Source: Candidatus Saccharimonadota bacterium
GTDB lineage: Bacteria > Patescibacteriota > Saccharimonadia > Saccharimonadales > Saccharimonadaceae
Assembly (NCBI GenBank): GCA_017513185.1
Contig: JAFXGL010000008.1
Span: forward strand, 33,323-97,322
Direction of reading: 5' to 3'
DNA: 64,000 nt
Shown: piece by piece, positions 1 to 7,046 of the stretch
Layout: every line of letters begins with the position of its first letter
Position numbering within the stretch: position 1 is the first letter of the stretch
Notes under the pieces: generated by a model
What the model was told of the DNA's origin: nothing
Seen by the model: the letters and a program-made list of their open reading frames with translations, nothing else
The model's database searches: none
Program-made: the position numbers and the translations under genes

Positions 1-737
1 TCAAAGGTGGTCGCATCGAACAGGAACCCGACTGGGATTTGGAAAACTACATGTTGGCCGTCGAGCATTCTGACGACTCCGGAGAGGTCAATCTCCACGG
101 TCGCCTCAATCACGACGACGACACCAAGCCGGAAGACAAAGACATCTTGCTCACCTTCTACGCGAAGGGCGCAAAGAAAACTTTTGTTTCCTCCGAGCGT
201 GGTTTCCTCAACACGGTCAACGACGCAAACGCCAAGAAGTCTAACTTCTCTCAGCGCGCTTGGGTCAACATGACCGAAGGCGGCACCTGGAAATGGAAGG
301 GCAAAGGTGGCGGTGGTACCGTCAACCCCACCCCCACTCCAACGGGTAGCACGCCAACCCCAGCCCCTACTTCCACTCCGACGCCCACGCCGACCAAAAA
401 ACCGCGTCCCACCAAGGACCCGAGTCAAAGGCCGACGGAGTCGGATGCACCGGTGGGTGGAGGTCCGACTAATCCGGAGAATTCGGCGGATCCGCACACC
501 ACTGACCACGTCGAGTCGACCCCGGCTCCGGCCGCTACCGCTACGCCTGCCCCCACGGCAGCGCCTACCGCGGTTCCGACCGCCGAAGTCCGCCCGACTG
601 AAGTTTGCGAGGTACCGGCTTCTACGCCTATCCGCGAGGACCAAAACACACCACCACCTGGAGACGACCATCACAACGTCCCCACCGAGAAGCCCGCCGG
701 CACTGCTGACGACAGCTTCGACCCAGGTTCCATCTAA
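1..737 (+). CDS. Surface protein with Pro/Thr-rich stalk, C-terminal part
   Basis: The frame is open from the window edge, with the first full codon at base 3, so the true start lies upstream. About 105 residues of charged, probably folded sequence are followed by a long low-complexity tail rich in Pro, Thr, Ala and Glu, with repeated PTPTPT-type units from about base 330 to the stop. Such tails act as extended stalks or wall-spanning linkers in secreted proteins. No sorting motif or membrane anchor follows the tail, so the protein may be released or held by its missing N-terminus. Codons are GC-rich like the core genes. The function of the globular part is not recognised. Confidence 0.6.
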   Translation, partial: KGGRIEQEPDWDLENYMLAVEHSDDSGEVNLHGRLNHDDDTKPEDKDILLTFYAKGAKKTFVSSERGFLNTVNDANAKKSNFSQRAWVNMTEGGTWKWKGKGGGGTVNPTPTPTGSTPTPAPTSTPTPTPTKKPRPTKDPSQRPTESDAPVGGGPTNPENSADPHTTDHVESTPAPAATATPAPTAAPTAVPTAEVRPTEVCEVPASTPIREDQNTPPPGDDHHNVPTEKPAGTADDSFDPGSI

Positions 738-941
738 TTGGATGTACCGCACCTTACGCCTCGGCAGAGCAATCTGCCGGGGCAACTCCAAGTTTGCCTC
801 TGAGATGATTCGGCTTTAGACTAAAGATGGTTTTTAACAATTCGGCTAGTCTAAGAAAGATTCTAGAGATAATTTTCGGATTACCCCTAGAAAAATAATA
901 TCAAATATGTTAATCTGTAACTAATCTTATAAGGAGTTATT
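738..941. other. Intergenic region with a hairpin
   Basis: A 9-bp inverted repeat (759-767 with 774-782, core CGGCAG/CTGCCG, one G-T pair) lies just after the preceding stop but lacks a following T run, so it is at best a weak terminator. The rest is AT-rich leader for the next gene. An AAGGAG ribosome binding site sits 7 nt before the ATG at 942. No clear -35/-10 pair could be assigned. Confidence 0.35.
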
Positions 942-2186
942 ATGAAAAACATTAAATCCGTTCTCGGCGTTGCTGCCGTTGCCGCTATCGCCGGAACTGC
1001 CTTTGTCGCTACCAACGTCTCCGCTTGGGGCGACTCCGATGGTGGTCGTAAATCTTACACCATCGAAGAAATCAACAATGGTGCTATCGACGATAAAATC
1101 GTCCTTAACTCCATTTCTAATAACCCGGATTTGAACGAGCTTTACTTCGTTCAAGCCCGCGCCGCTGACGCTAAAAATGTCTGGAACGCCAATGACATTG
1201 AAGTTGAAAACGGCAAAGAATACGTTGTGCGCCTTTACGTCCACAACAACAACCCTCGCGGCACCGAAATGATCGCGAAGGATGTGTTTGCTAACGTTAA
1301 CGTTCCTACCGAATCCGGTAAATCTATTACCGTCACCGGTACCGTTTCCGCCAGCAACGCTACCCCGTCCAAGGTTTGGGACGAAGTCGTCTTCAAATCT
1401 TCGACTAACACCTTCCACCTTGAATACGTTAAGGGCTCTGCTCTTATCGAGAACAAGGGGAAAATCAGTGGCACTACTCTCAGCGATAACCTCGTGATGG
1501 GTGGCACCACCCTCGGTTATGACTCTTTGAACGGTGAGATTCCTGGCTGCTTCGGCTATGCCGGTATCGTCACCTTCCGTGTCAAAGCCGTTTACGACTA
1601 TGACTTCTCCGTGTCCAAGATGGTCCGCATTAAAGGCGAAACCGAATGGCACAAACAAGTCTATGCCAAAGTTGGTGATACTGTTGAATACAAAATCACC
1701 TACAAAAACACTAGCGACTCTCTTGAGAAAGATGTCGTCATCTTCGACAAACTTGGCTCCAACCAAACTTACGTTGCTGGCTCTACCAAGCTTTACAACT
1801 CGAACTACAAAGATGGCCTCGCCCTCAAGTCTGACGGTCTTACCACCTCTGAAGGTATCAACATTGGTGACTACAAAGCCAACGCTGCTGCCGTCGTCAC
1901 CTTTGAAGTTGTCATGAAAGACGACAACCTTGGCTGTGGTGGCGACAACGTTCTCCGCTCCTGGGCTCAAGGCTACATTGGCCACGAGACCACGATGAAG
2001 CAAGACTACGCAGATGTCCTCATCTACAAAGCTTGCCCGAAGAACGAAGACCCGGTTACCCCGGTCACCCCGACCGACCCGGTGCTTCCGTCCACTGGTG
2101 CTTCCGACATCGTCGTTACTGCCCTCGGTGCTGGCTCTGCCGTCACCGCTGGTGGCTACTTCTTGGCTAGCCGCAAACGCTTCTAA
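942..2186 (+). CDS. LPXTG-type surface protein with DUF11-like repeat domain
   Basis: The 414-residue protein starts with a signal peptide (residues 1 to about 28, ending NVSA). The exported part is beta-rich; around residues 245-330 a segment with 'VEYKITYKNTS' and 'YVAGSTKLYN' resembles the DUF11/conserved-repeat domains of Gram-positive surface proteins. The C-terminus has the full wall-sorting layout: LPSTGAS near residue 386, a hydrophobic stretch, and a basic KRF tail. This implies sortase-dependent attachment, although no sortase gene is in the window. The start is fixed by an AAGGAG site 7 nt upstream, and a strong terminator follows. The ligand or partner is unknown. Confidence 0.85.
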   Translation: MKNIKSVLGVAAVAAIAGTAFVATNVSAWGDSDGGRKSYTIEEINNGAIDDKIVLNSISNNPDLNELYFVQARAADAKNVWNANDIEVENGKEYVVRLYVHNNNPRGTEMIAKDVFANVNVPTESGKSITVTGTVSASNATPSKVWDEVVFKSSTNTFHLEYVKGSALIENKGKISGTTLSDNLVMGGTTLGYDSLNGEIPGCFGYAGIVTFRVKAVYDYDFSVSKMVRIKGETEWHKQVYAKVGDTVEYKITYKNTSDSLEKDVVIFDKLGSNQTYVAGSTKLYNSNYKDGLALKSDGLTTSEGINIGDYKANAAAVVTFEVVMKDDNLGCGGDNVLRSWAQGYIGHETTMKQDYADVLIYKACPKNEDPVTPVTPTDPVLPSTGASDIVVTALGAGSAVTAGGYFLASRKRF

Positions 2187-2237
2187 TCGGTCTAACCGTA
2201 TAACTTGACCGCTCCCGAAGCCGTTGTTAAACAAAAG

Positions 2238-2263
2238 TTCCTCCCCTTGCGGGAGGAATTTTT
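2238..2263 (+). terminator. Rho-independent terminator after the LPXTG protein
   Basis: An 8-bp perfect stem (2238-2245 TTCCTCCC with 2251-2258 GGGAGGAA) with a 5-nt loop is followed by TTTTT (2259-2263). Confidence 0.9.
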
Positions 2264-2322
2264 GTGCGAACAGAGCGCGCTCACAAAACGCGCAGCCAAC
2301 AGGGGTGCCACCCCTGTCGCCG

Positions 2323-3735
2323 CTACCAGCGCCTTCCGGGCATCCCGCCAGGCCCCATACCGCCCTGGCCCACTTGCGTAGTTTTCTCGGCTAGCTTCGT
2401 CGTCGTATATTCCTCTCCGTTCACATACACCGCATATTCGCCATTTTCGACAAACTTATCCGAAGACAAGGAAGCATGCTGGAAACTCTTGGCCGAGGTA
2501 TGCGTCAAAATCACATTTCCCGCAGTGTCTTTCACTACAATCTCAGTCTTTGCGGCATAGGTCTGGCCAAAGAACACAGAGATAGAATACTTGCTAGAGT
2601 TCGCGCTCGGCGCCACCGCCATCCCGCTCGCCCCCACGGCTATCACTGACCCACCATTATATTGCACCTCACCCTCTGCGTCTAGCGCCCCATTCCCGCT
2701 ATTCGTCGGTCCATCCACTATCACCTCACCCCCGTTAAGATACAGCGCCCCATTGCTATCTATCCCATCCCCATTCGCGTTCACGCTCAACTTCCCACCA
2801 TTAATATATATCGCATAGCTACTAGAGCTGGCCTGATAATGCCCCATATTTGGCGACGAGCTATCGTTCCCGCCCGCCGCATTCAGCCCGTCATCGCTAC
2901 TCACCACAGAAATCTCCCCACCGTTTATAGTGATTCGCGCCCCCTCCAGCCCCTCGTAAGACTTCGTAATATTGATGGTCCCACCGTTAATCTCCAGCGA
3001 CGACTCCGCATGAATCCCATCGTCCCCAGCCGAAGCTACGATAGTCCCGCCATCAATCTTCACCCAGCCTTTACTCACCTCGTCGCTATTGTTCGCCTTC
3101 ACTGCATCGCCACCCGCCGTAATCTCAAACTCGCCATCCACTATGTACACCGAATCTCGCCCCCGCACCCCCTCGTCCTTCGCGTTCACCGCATATTTCC
3201 CAGAAATAATCTTCAGATCATCCTTCCCAACAATCCCATCTTCGAAGTTTCCTGTCACCTTCAGCACTCCATTACCCTGCAACACCAAGTCATCATGAGA
3301 AAACACCGTCGCACACACGTCTTCATCCCACCCATTATAAATCGCGCCATCCGTCAGCGTATTCTCCGACCCCTCCGCGGTCTCAATCACCGCCGTCTTT
3401 GCTTCCGCCACATATATCGCCGGCCCGGAATTATTCGTAATCGTAGCATTGTTTAATATCAACTTTACTACCCCTGGCGTATTCACCTCCACATAACCAT
3501 CCAGCAACATCCCCGTCAGCGTATACACCCCCGCCTCCGTAATCGTCTTCTTGCCGCTGCCTGACAGCTCTATCGCCTGCCCCTCATACTTGTCCCAATT
3601 TATCGCCGTATCATTAATATTATTTCCGAGCTTCGTATTGCCACCGTTCGCCCCTCCGAGTATCAGCGCCACAATCACCACCAGCCCCAAAACCCCCGCC
3701 ACCACCGCCGCGGTTAACCATTTCTTGTTTTTCAT
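2323..3735 (-). CDS. Cthe_2159-like beta-helix carbohydrate-binding domain protein
   Basis: The 470-residue protein has an N-terminal membrane anchor or signal segment (residues about 6-30) and then a long repetitive beta-helix with many short strands ending in 'INGG', 'NNAT' and 'GDGI' turns. This is the pattern of the Cthe_2159/DUF4353 family of secreted acidic-sugar-binding beta-helix proteins. The last 20 residues are Gly/Met/Pro-rich. It is the last gene of a three-gene minus operon: its ATG shares one base with the stop of the DUF4956 gene (TAATG). Its job is probably at the cell surface, but the ligand cannot be read from sequence. Confidence 0.8.
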   Translation of the reverse strand: MKNKKWLTAAVVAGVLGLVVIVALILGGANGGNTKLGNNINDTAINWDKYEGQAIELSGSGKKTITEAGVYTLTGMLLDGYVEVNTPGVVKLILNNATITNNSGPAIYVAEAKTAVIETAEGSENTLTDGAIYNGWDEDVCATVFSHDDLVLQGNGVLKVTGNFEDGIVGKDDLKIISGKYAVNAKDEGVRGRDSVYIVDGEFEITAGGDAVKANNSDEVSKGWVKIDGGTIVASAGDDGIHAESSLEINGGTINITKSYEGLEGARITINGGEISVVSSDDGLNAAGGNDSSSPNMGHYQASSSSYAIYINGGKLSVNANGDGIDSNGALYLNGGEVIVDGPTNSGNGALDAEGEVQYNGGSVIAVGASGMAVAPSANSSKYSISVFFGQTYAAKTEIVVKDTAGNVILTHTSAKSFQHASLSSDKFVENGEYAVYVNGEEYTTTKLAEKTTQVGQGGMGPGGMPGRRW

Positions 3736-4406
3736 TAAATTAATTGCTCCTTAGAAACGTGAGAAAGTAGCACTTTGAGATTAGAATTTTTCACCCGAAT
3801 CGCATCGAGAAACTCTTTCTCGCTCGCGCTCTTTTTTAGGCACACGTCATAAGTTAATTGATATAAGCTCCCCATATTGGTCGTCTTGCTACGCACCAGC
3901 TCGTGACTTGTCGTATATTTCTTGAACTCTTCATCAAACACATGCGTATAGTCCAAATCTTCCGGAATCACAATCTCCAGCGTCTGCGGCTGCGCCGACA
4001 AATTGAATATATTCGTCTTCGATAGCACTAAAATCACTACAATCGTAATCGCCGTAATCACTGCGGCAAACAGGATATGCCCCATACCCAGCGCCAGACC
4101 AATCGCCATCGCAAAGAATACACTGGAAATCTCCTTGGAATTACCAGCAATCGAGCGGAAACGAATGAGCGAGAACGCACCCAAAATAGCGATAGACGTC
4201 CCCAGCGACCCATTCACCATCAGCATCACCACCTGCACGAGTAGCGGCAAAATCGTCAGCGTCACTAAAAAGTTCCGCGACGTCTTGCTCGTCTTCATGT
4301 GCGTAAACGCAATCACCAGCCCAAGCAAAATCGCCACGCCCGAACACAGCAATATGGTGGTGATATTCAGCCCCGACGCGGCCGTATCAAACACACTGTT
4401 AAACAT
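3735..4406 (-). CDS. DUF4956 family membrane protein
   Basis: The 223-residue protein has four hydrophobic segments in its first 135 residues and a soluble C-terminal domain with a strand-rich 'LEIVIPEDLDY' region. The 'GAFSLIRFRSIAGNSKEI' motif after the second or third helix is typical of DUF4956. It overlaps the upstream VTC gene by 8 bp and the downstream beta-helix gene by 1 bp, so the three are translationally coupled. DUF4956 genes are commonly found beside VTC-type polyphosphate polymerase genes; the biochemical role is not established. Confidence 0.85.
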   Translation of the reverse strand: MFNSVFDTAASGLNITTILLCSGVAILLGLVIAFTHMKTSKTSRNFLVTLTILPLLVQVVMLMVNGSLGTSIAILGAFSLIRFRSIAGNSKEISSVFFAMAIGLALGMGHILFAAVITAITIVVILVLSKTNIFNLSAQPQTLEIVIPEDLDYTHVFDEEFKKYTTSHELVRSKTTNMGSLYQLTYDVCLKKSASEKEFLDAIRVKNSNLKVLLSHVSKEQLI

Positions 4407-5160
4407 TTGCTTTCTTCCTTTCTTCTATTAATTGATAAATCTTTCCATATTTAGAAAACCTAGTTGGATATATTTTGAGCTTTGACAGCTCTGCGGTAAA
4501 CCACGGCGGCATCGCCCGCATCGTCTTCACTTCCATAATAATCGAATGTTCCTTTTGTCCCACGGCCGGAAAATACTTCTCGCCCTTGCTGCCTTTTTCT
4601 AGCTTCAAATCTTTCTCGCGGAAACGCAAACTCTCGTCAAACGTCAGTCGGAACTCTGCATCGTCTCGCGCCGTAAACGCCGTCCGATTTGCAGAAACCA
4701 CCATCTTCGGCTCCAGTTTGTAAATCTTCATTATATAGTCCAGCTCCTTCGCTGTCTGCATCTGCTGCCAATCACCTTTGGTATATTTCTGGGTCAATTT
4801 TACCAAATCTTCGCCCTTATTGTAATACTTATAAAAATCTCCGAGCTTTATCACTAGCCGCCGCTTATTCCCGATTTTCCGTTTGCCAATCACTTGCTTC
4901 GTCTTCACTTCAAAAAACACCGGCGTTGACTTTTTTGGCAGATTATACGCCCGTACTCGCACCTTCTCACGGAAATCCGGACGGTCAATGGACTTTATCG
5001 CCAGGTCATAGTTTGGTGTGTCAAAATACAAGCTTATCACATCTTCCTTATAATACTTGTCACGCTTCAGCTTGTCTTTAATCGCGCGCATAAGGGTAGC
5101 TTTCTCATCCTTCGTGATGAGATACTTCTCCTCGATACGCTCGATTTTCTTATCGTCCAT
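4399..5160 (-). CDS. VTC domain (polyphosphate polymerase-type) protein
   Basis: The 253-residue protein has the motifs of a triphosphate tunnel metalloenzyme of the VTC type: 'RIEEKYLI' at the start, 'SLYFDTP' near residue 45, 'KVRVRAY' near 67, 'FFEVKTK' near 83, 'KRRLVIK' near 98, 'NRTAF' near 158 and a C-terminal 'IIMEVK' strand. Alternating basic and acidic residues line the tunnel in this fold and bind nucleotide/polyphosphate and metal. No SPX domain is present. The gene opens the operon; a TATAAT box at 5169-5174 lies 8 nt before the ATG with no ribosome binding site, suggesting a leaderless message. Polyphosphate synthesis is inferred from the family. Confidence 0.88.
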   Translation of the reverse strand: MDDKKIERIEEKYLITKDEKATLMRAIKDKLKRDKYYKEDVISLYFDTPNYDLAIKSIDRPDFREKVRVRAYNLPKKSTPVFFEVKTKQVIGKRKIGNKRRLVIKLGDFYKYYNKGEDLVKLTQKYTKGDWQQMQTAKELDYIMKIYKLEPKMVVSANRTAFTARDDAEFRLTFDESLRFREKDLKLEKGSKGEKYFPAVGQKEHSIIMEVKTMRAMPPWFTAELSKLKIYPTRFSKYGKIYQLIEERKKANV

Positions 5161-5196
5161 ATGCTTATATTATACCTGATTTTCCTTAAAAAGTCC

Positions 5197-5225
5197 TCAA
5201 AAAACCGCCAGTTTCCCGGCGGTTT
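5197..5225 (-). terminator. Terminator for the membrane protein gene at 5240-6202
   Basis: An 8-bp stem (5202-5209 AAACCGCC with 5218-5225 GGCGGTTT) is followed on the minus strand by a run of T (plus-strand A run 5199-5204). It also separates this gene from the VTC operon promoter. Confidence 0.88.
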
Positions 5226-5239
5226 CTTATTCAAAGCTT

Positions 5240-6202
5240 TTACGCGGCTTCTTTAGCGCGTAGTTTCTTAAACTTCGGCGACTTGCTTTCTAGCTTGTCC
5301 ATATCCGCAGCGGTAAATTTCTCATTCTTACCAGACTCGATATAGTTGCGTAGTACACCCACGAGCACAAACGGACGGATAAACGCACCGTGAATCATAC
5401 CCCACATAATCAACGCGCCGATACCGGCCGCCACGAGTCTCACGTTGTTCGGGTCGCTAAGGAACGCGATTTTAGCTTCGCCGCTGCTGGCAAACTTCTC
5501 AGCCAGCGTTACAAATGCACCAGGGAACGCACCGGTAATGAGGTAGGTAATTCCAAAGAACACACCACCAATGATAATTAGGGAGATGGCACCCATACCA
5601 AACACGCGGCCTAGATTTTTCGCAAGTGTCTTGCCGTGCTTAAAGAACAGCACCGCACCCTCCAGCGTAGCTTTAGACGCTTTCTCGTCCTTGCGATAAA
5701 ACACCCAACCAAGACAGCAATCGCAGAGATAGTCGACGATCGTCTGAATCACGCCAGACACCGTACTACCAACTGCCCCACCAGTATCTCCGCCAATCGC
5801 CTGGCCAGCACCAGTGATGAGCTTGCCCAGCTCGTTGAAAATACCTTTAATCACGTTTGTCACGGCATAATAAGCAGCCACCGTCAAAAATCTTTCTTTG
5901 ACGATTTTCTTACCTTCGCCCCACACATCATCCGGCAACTTGCCGTCAGCAATCGCTTTCGTCATCATCGCGATTTGGCCAGCCTTGAACACATAAGAAA
6001 TAAAGTGCGACGCAATCGCGACGATAATGATACCAATCACGATGCCGACCACTAGGCCGATTAGACCCTTGCTAGCCGCCTTTTCAGCCACCAAGAACCC
6101 AATTCCAGCTACGCCAATAATAATTACGAACGACAGCAAATCCCAAAGCAGCCGCCGCACGGAAAACGTCAAAGTTTTCTTATAGATTTCTTTATTATCC
6201 AT
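5240..6202 (-). CDS. Polytopic membrane protein of unknown function
   Basis: This 320-residue protein has an N-terminal pair of hydrophobic segments, a central soluble part with a 'DYLCDCCLGWVFYRKDEKAS' stretch, two more helices around residues 200-230 and a hydrophobic segment near 280, then a basic C-terminus. No known family is recognised. The ATG at 6202 is chosen over one at 6235 because AAAGGAAAG lies just before it, and the upstream ATG is inside the TATAAT box (6234-6239). Its promoter diverges from that of the zinc-ribbon remnant. Tetratric CxxxCC residues could bind metal, but that is speculation. Confidence 0.7.
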   Translation of the reverse strand: MDNKEIYKKTLTFSVRRLLWDLLSFVIIIGVAGIGFLVAEKAASKGLIGLVVGIVIGIIIVAIASHFISYVFKAGQIAMMTKAIADGKLPDDVWGEGKKIVKERFLTVAAYYAVTNVIKGIFNELGKLITGAGQAIGGDTGGAVGSTVSGVIQTIVDYLCDCCLGWVFYRKDEKASKATLEGAVLFFKHGKTLAKNLGRVFGMGAISLIIIGGVFFGITYLITGAFPGAFVTLAEKFASSGEAKIAFLSDPNNVRLVAAGIGALIMWGMIHGAFIRPFVLVGVLRNYIESGKNEKFTAADMDKLESKSPKFKKLRAKEAA

Positions 6203-6233
6203 ACTTTCCTTTATGTTAATAATACTTACTCCC

Positions 6234-6251
6234 ATTATAACATGTTATAAT
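6234..6251. promoter_or_regulatory. 18-bp perfect palindrome holding two divergent -10 boxes
   Basis: ATTATAACATGTTATAAT reads the same on both strands. It provides TATAAT on the minus strand (6239-6234) for the membrane protein gene and TATAAT on the plus strand (6246-6251) for the remnant at 6275. It may be simple back-to-back promoters or also an operator. Confidence 0.6.
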
Positions 6252-6274
6252 CAGAATAAATAACAAGGAGAAAA

Positions 6275-6343
6275 ATGGAAGATACTAAAATTTGTCAAAG
6301 CTGCGCCAAAGTCTTCCCAACCCTCAAAAGATGGAAGAAATAA
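6275..6343 (+). pseudogene. Internally deleted zinc-ribbon gene remnant
   Basis: A 22-codon frame joins the first 11 residues of the zinc-ribbon family seen at 10895 and 12487 (M-E-x-x-x-I-C-Q-S-C-A) directly to the family's last 11 residues (K-V-F-P-T-L-K-R-W-K-K). About 63 codons, including the second cysteine pair, are lost in frame. The promoter and ribosome binding site (AAGGAG, 6264-6269) remain, and the stop overlaps the next ATG by one base. Confidence 0.8.
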
Positions 6344-6535
6344 TGGCGAGTACAAAAGAATATCGCGATTTCATCCTCGAGCAACTCTCCGAAGCGCCAA
6401 ATATCACATGCCCGAAGAACTTCCCTACGACGGTGCCAAACCCATGTATCTCGTCGAAGATCTCGACAATAAACCCCTCCTCACCGAAATAATCCTTACC
6501 ACCAAACAAGAACTCGGGAAAATGAAAAAACAAAA
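6343..6535 (+). pseudogene. Decayed TfoX N-terminal-domain gene
   Basis: The first 23 codons match the intact TfoX-domain gene at 11154 (M-A-S-T-K-E-Y-R-D-F ... N-I-T-C). The reading frame then shifts after an internal deletion: out-of-frame sequence from about 6412 still encodes the family's 'PYDGAKPMY-VED-D' region. The gene therefore has a deletion plus frameshift and cannot make the full protein. Together with 6275 this is a degenerate copy of the zinc-ribbon/TfoX pair. Confidence 0.78.
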
Positions 6536-6558
6536 AAATGCCCCGCACATAGCGGGGC
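6531..6558 (-). terminator. Terminator for the small gene at 6576-6836
   Basis: A 7-bp GC stem (6540-6546 GCCCCGC with 6552-6558 GCGGGGC) is followed on the minus strand by a T run (plus A run 6532-6538). Confidence 0.88.
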
Positions 6559-6575
6559 GAGAATAGGGTAGGCGG

Positions 6576-6836
6576 TCACTTCTTGTGGCAGTTGCGGAGT
6601 TCAAACGTACCGTCTTCATAGAGCTTCAGATGGAAATGGTAATGACCTTTCTGGTCGTTATCGTCCCTGCCATAAAGATCGACGTCGGCGGTACCGTCAG
6701 AATTGACAGTAACGTCCTCAACGCTGTCCGGATACACGCCATTGTAGGAACGATAGCTCCCCTCAAGCATACCCTTGAGCTGCCGCTCAATGTCCCAATG
6801 TTTGGAAGTGTCGGAAAGGTCCCACTGCTTAGACAT
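6576..6836 (-). CDS. Small hypothetical protein, 86 residues
   Basis: The protein is soluble, acidic and His/Tyr-rich, with no signal peptide or membrane segment and ending in 'FELRNCHKK'. The second half looks like a small beta-sheet: 'DGTADVDLYGRDDND', 'HYHFHLKLYEDGTFEL'. No family is recognised. The ATG at 6836 is preferred over an in-frame ATG 45 bases upstream because TAGGAGG lies 8 nt before it. A strong terminator follows, so the gene is monocistronic. Confidence 0.7.
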   Translation of the reverse strand: MSKQWDLSDTSKHWDIERQLKGMLEGSYRSYNGVYPDSVEDVTVNSDGTADVDLYGRDDNDQKGHYHFHLKLYEDGTFELRNCHKK

Positions 6837-6995
6837 ACAATCGCCTCCTAATAAAATGTACAGAGCCCCAAAGGAGCTCAATCCCCAATATTATATCATA
6901 AAAAACGAGTTAGCACAAGTATTCACTACTAGTTTGTCGTATTTTTCAGGTTTCATTGTATAATAGAAATAGTTGACTCAGAAAAGGAGTAAAAA

Positions 6996-7016
6996 ATGGA
7001 AGCAAAGAAATACTAG
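6996..7016 (+). other. Six-codon ORF behind a promoter and ribosome binding site
   Basis: A TATAAT box (6958-6963) and an AAGGAG site (6984-6989) are followed by ATG and a frame of only six codons (M-E-A-K-K-Y) before TAG. It reads like the 5' stump of a deleted gene: it meets the end of the convergent lipase gene 30 bases later. Confidence 0.35.
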
Positions 7017-7046
7017 GAGAGCAAAATCCTAAAATCCAAGTTTTAC

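Noticed and set aside
927..2234. 435-codon antisense frame under the LPXTG protein
   Set aside because: Mirror frame from GC-biased third positions; no start signals and the plus-strand gene is clear.
2839..3456. Plus-strand frame over the Cthe_2159-like gene
   Set aside because: Antisense shadow with no family features or ribosome binding site.
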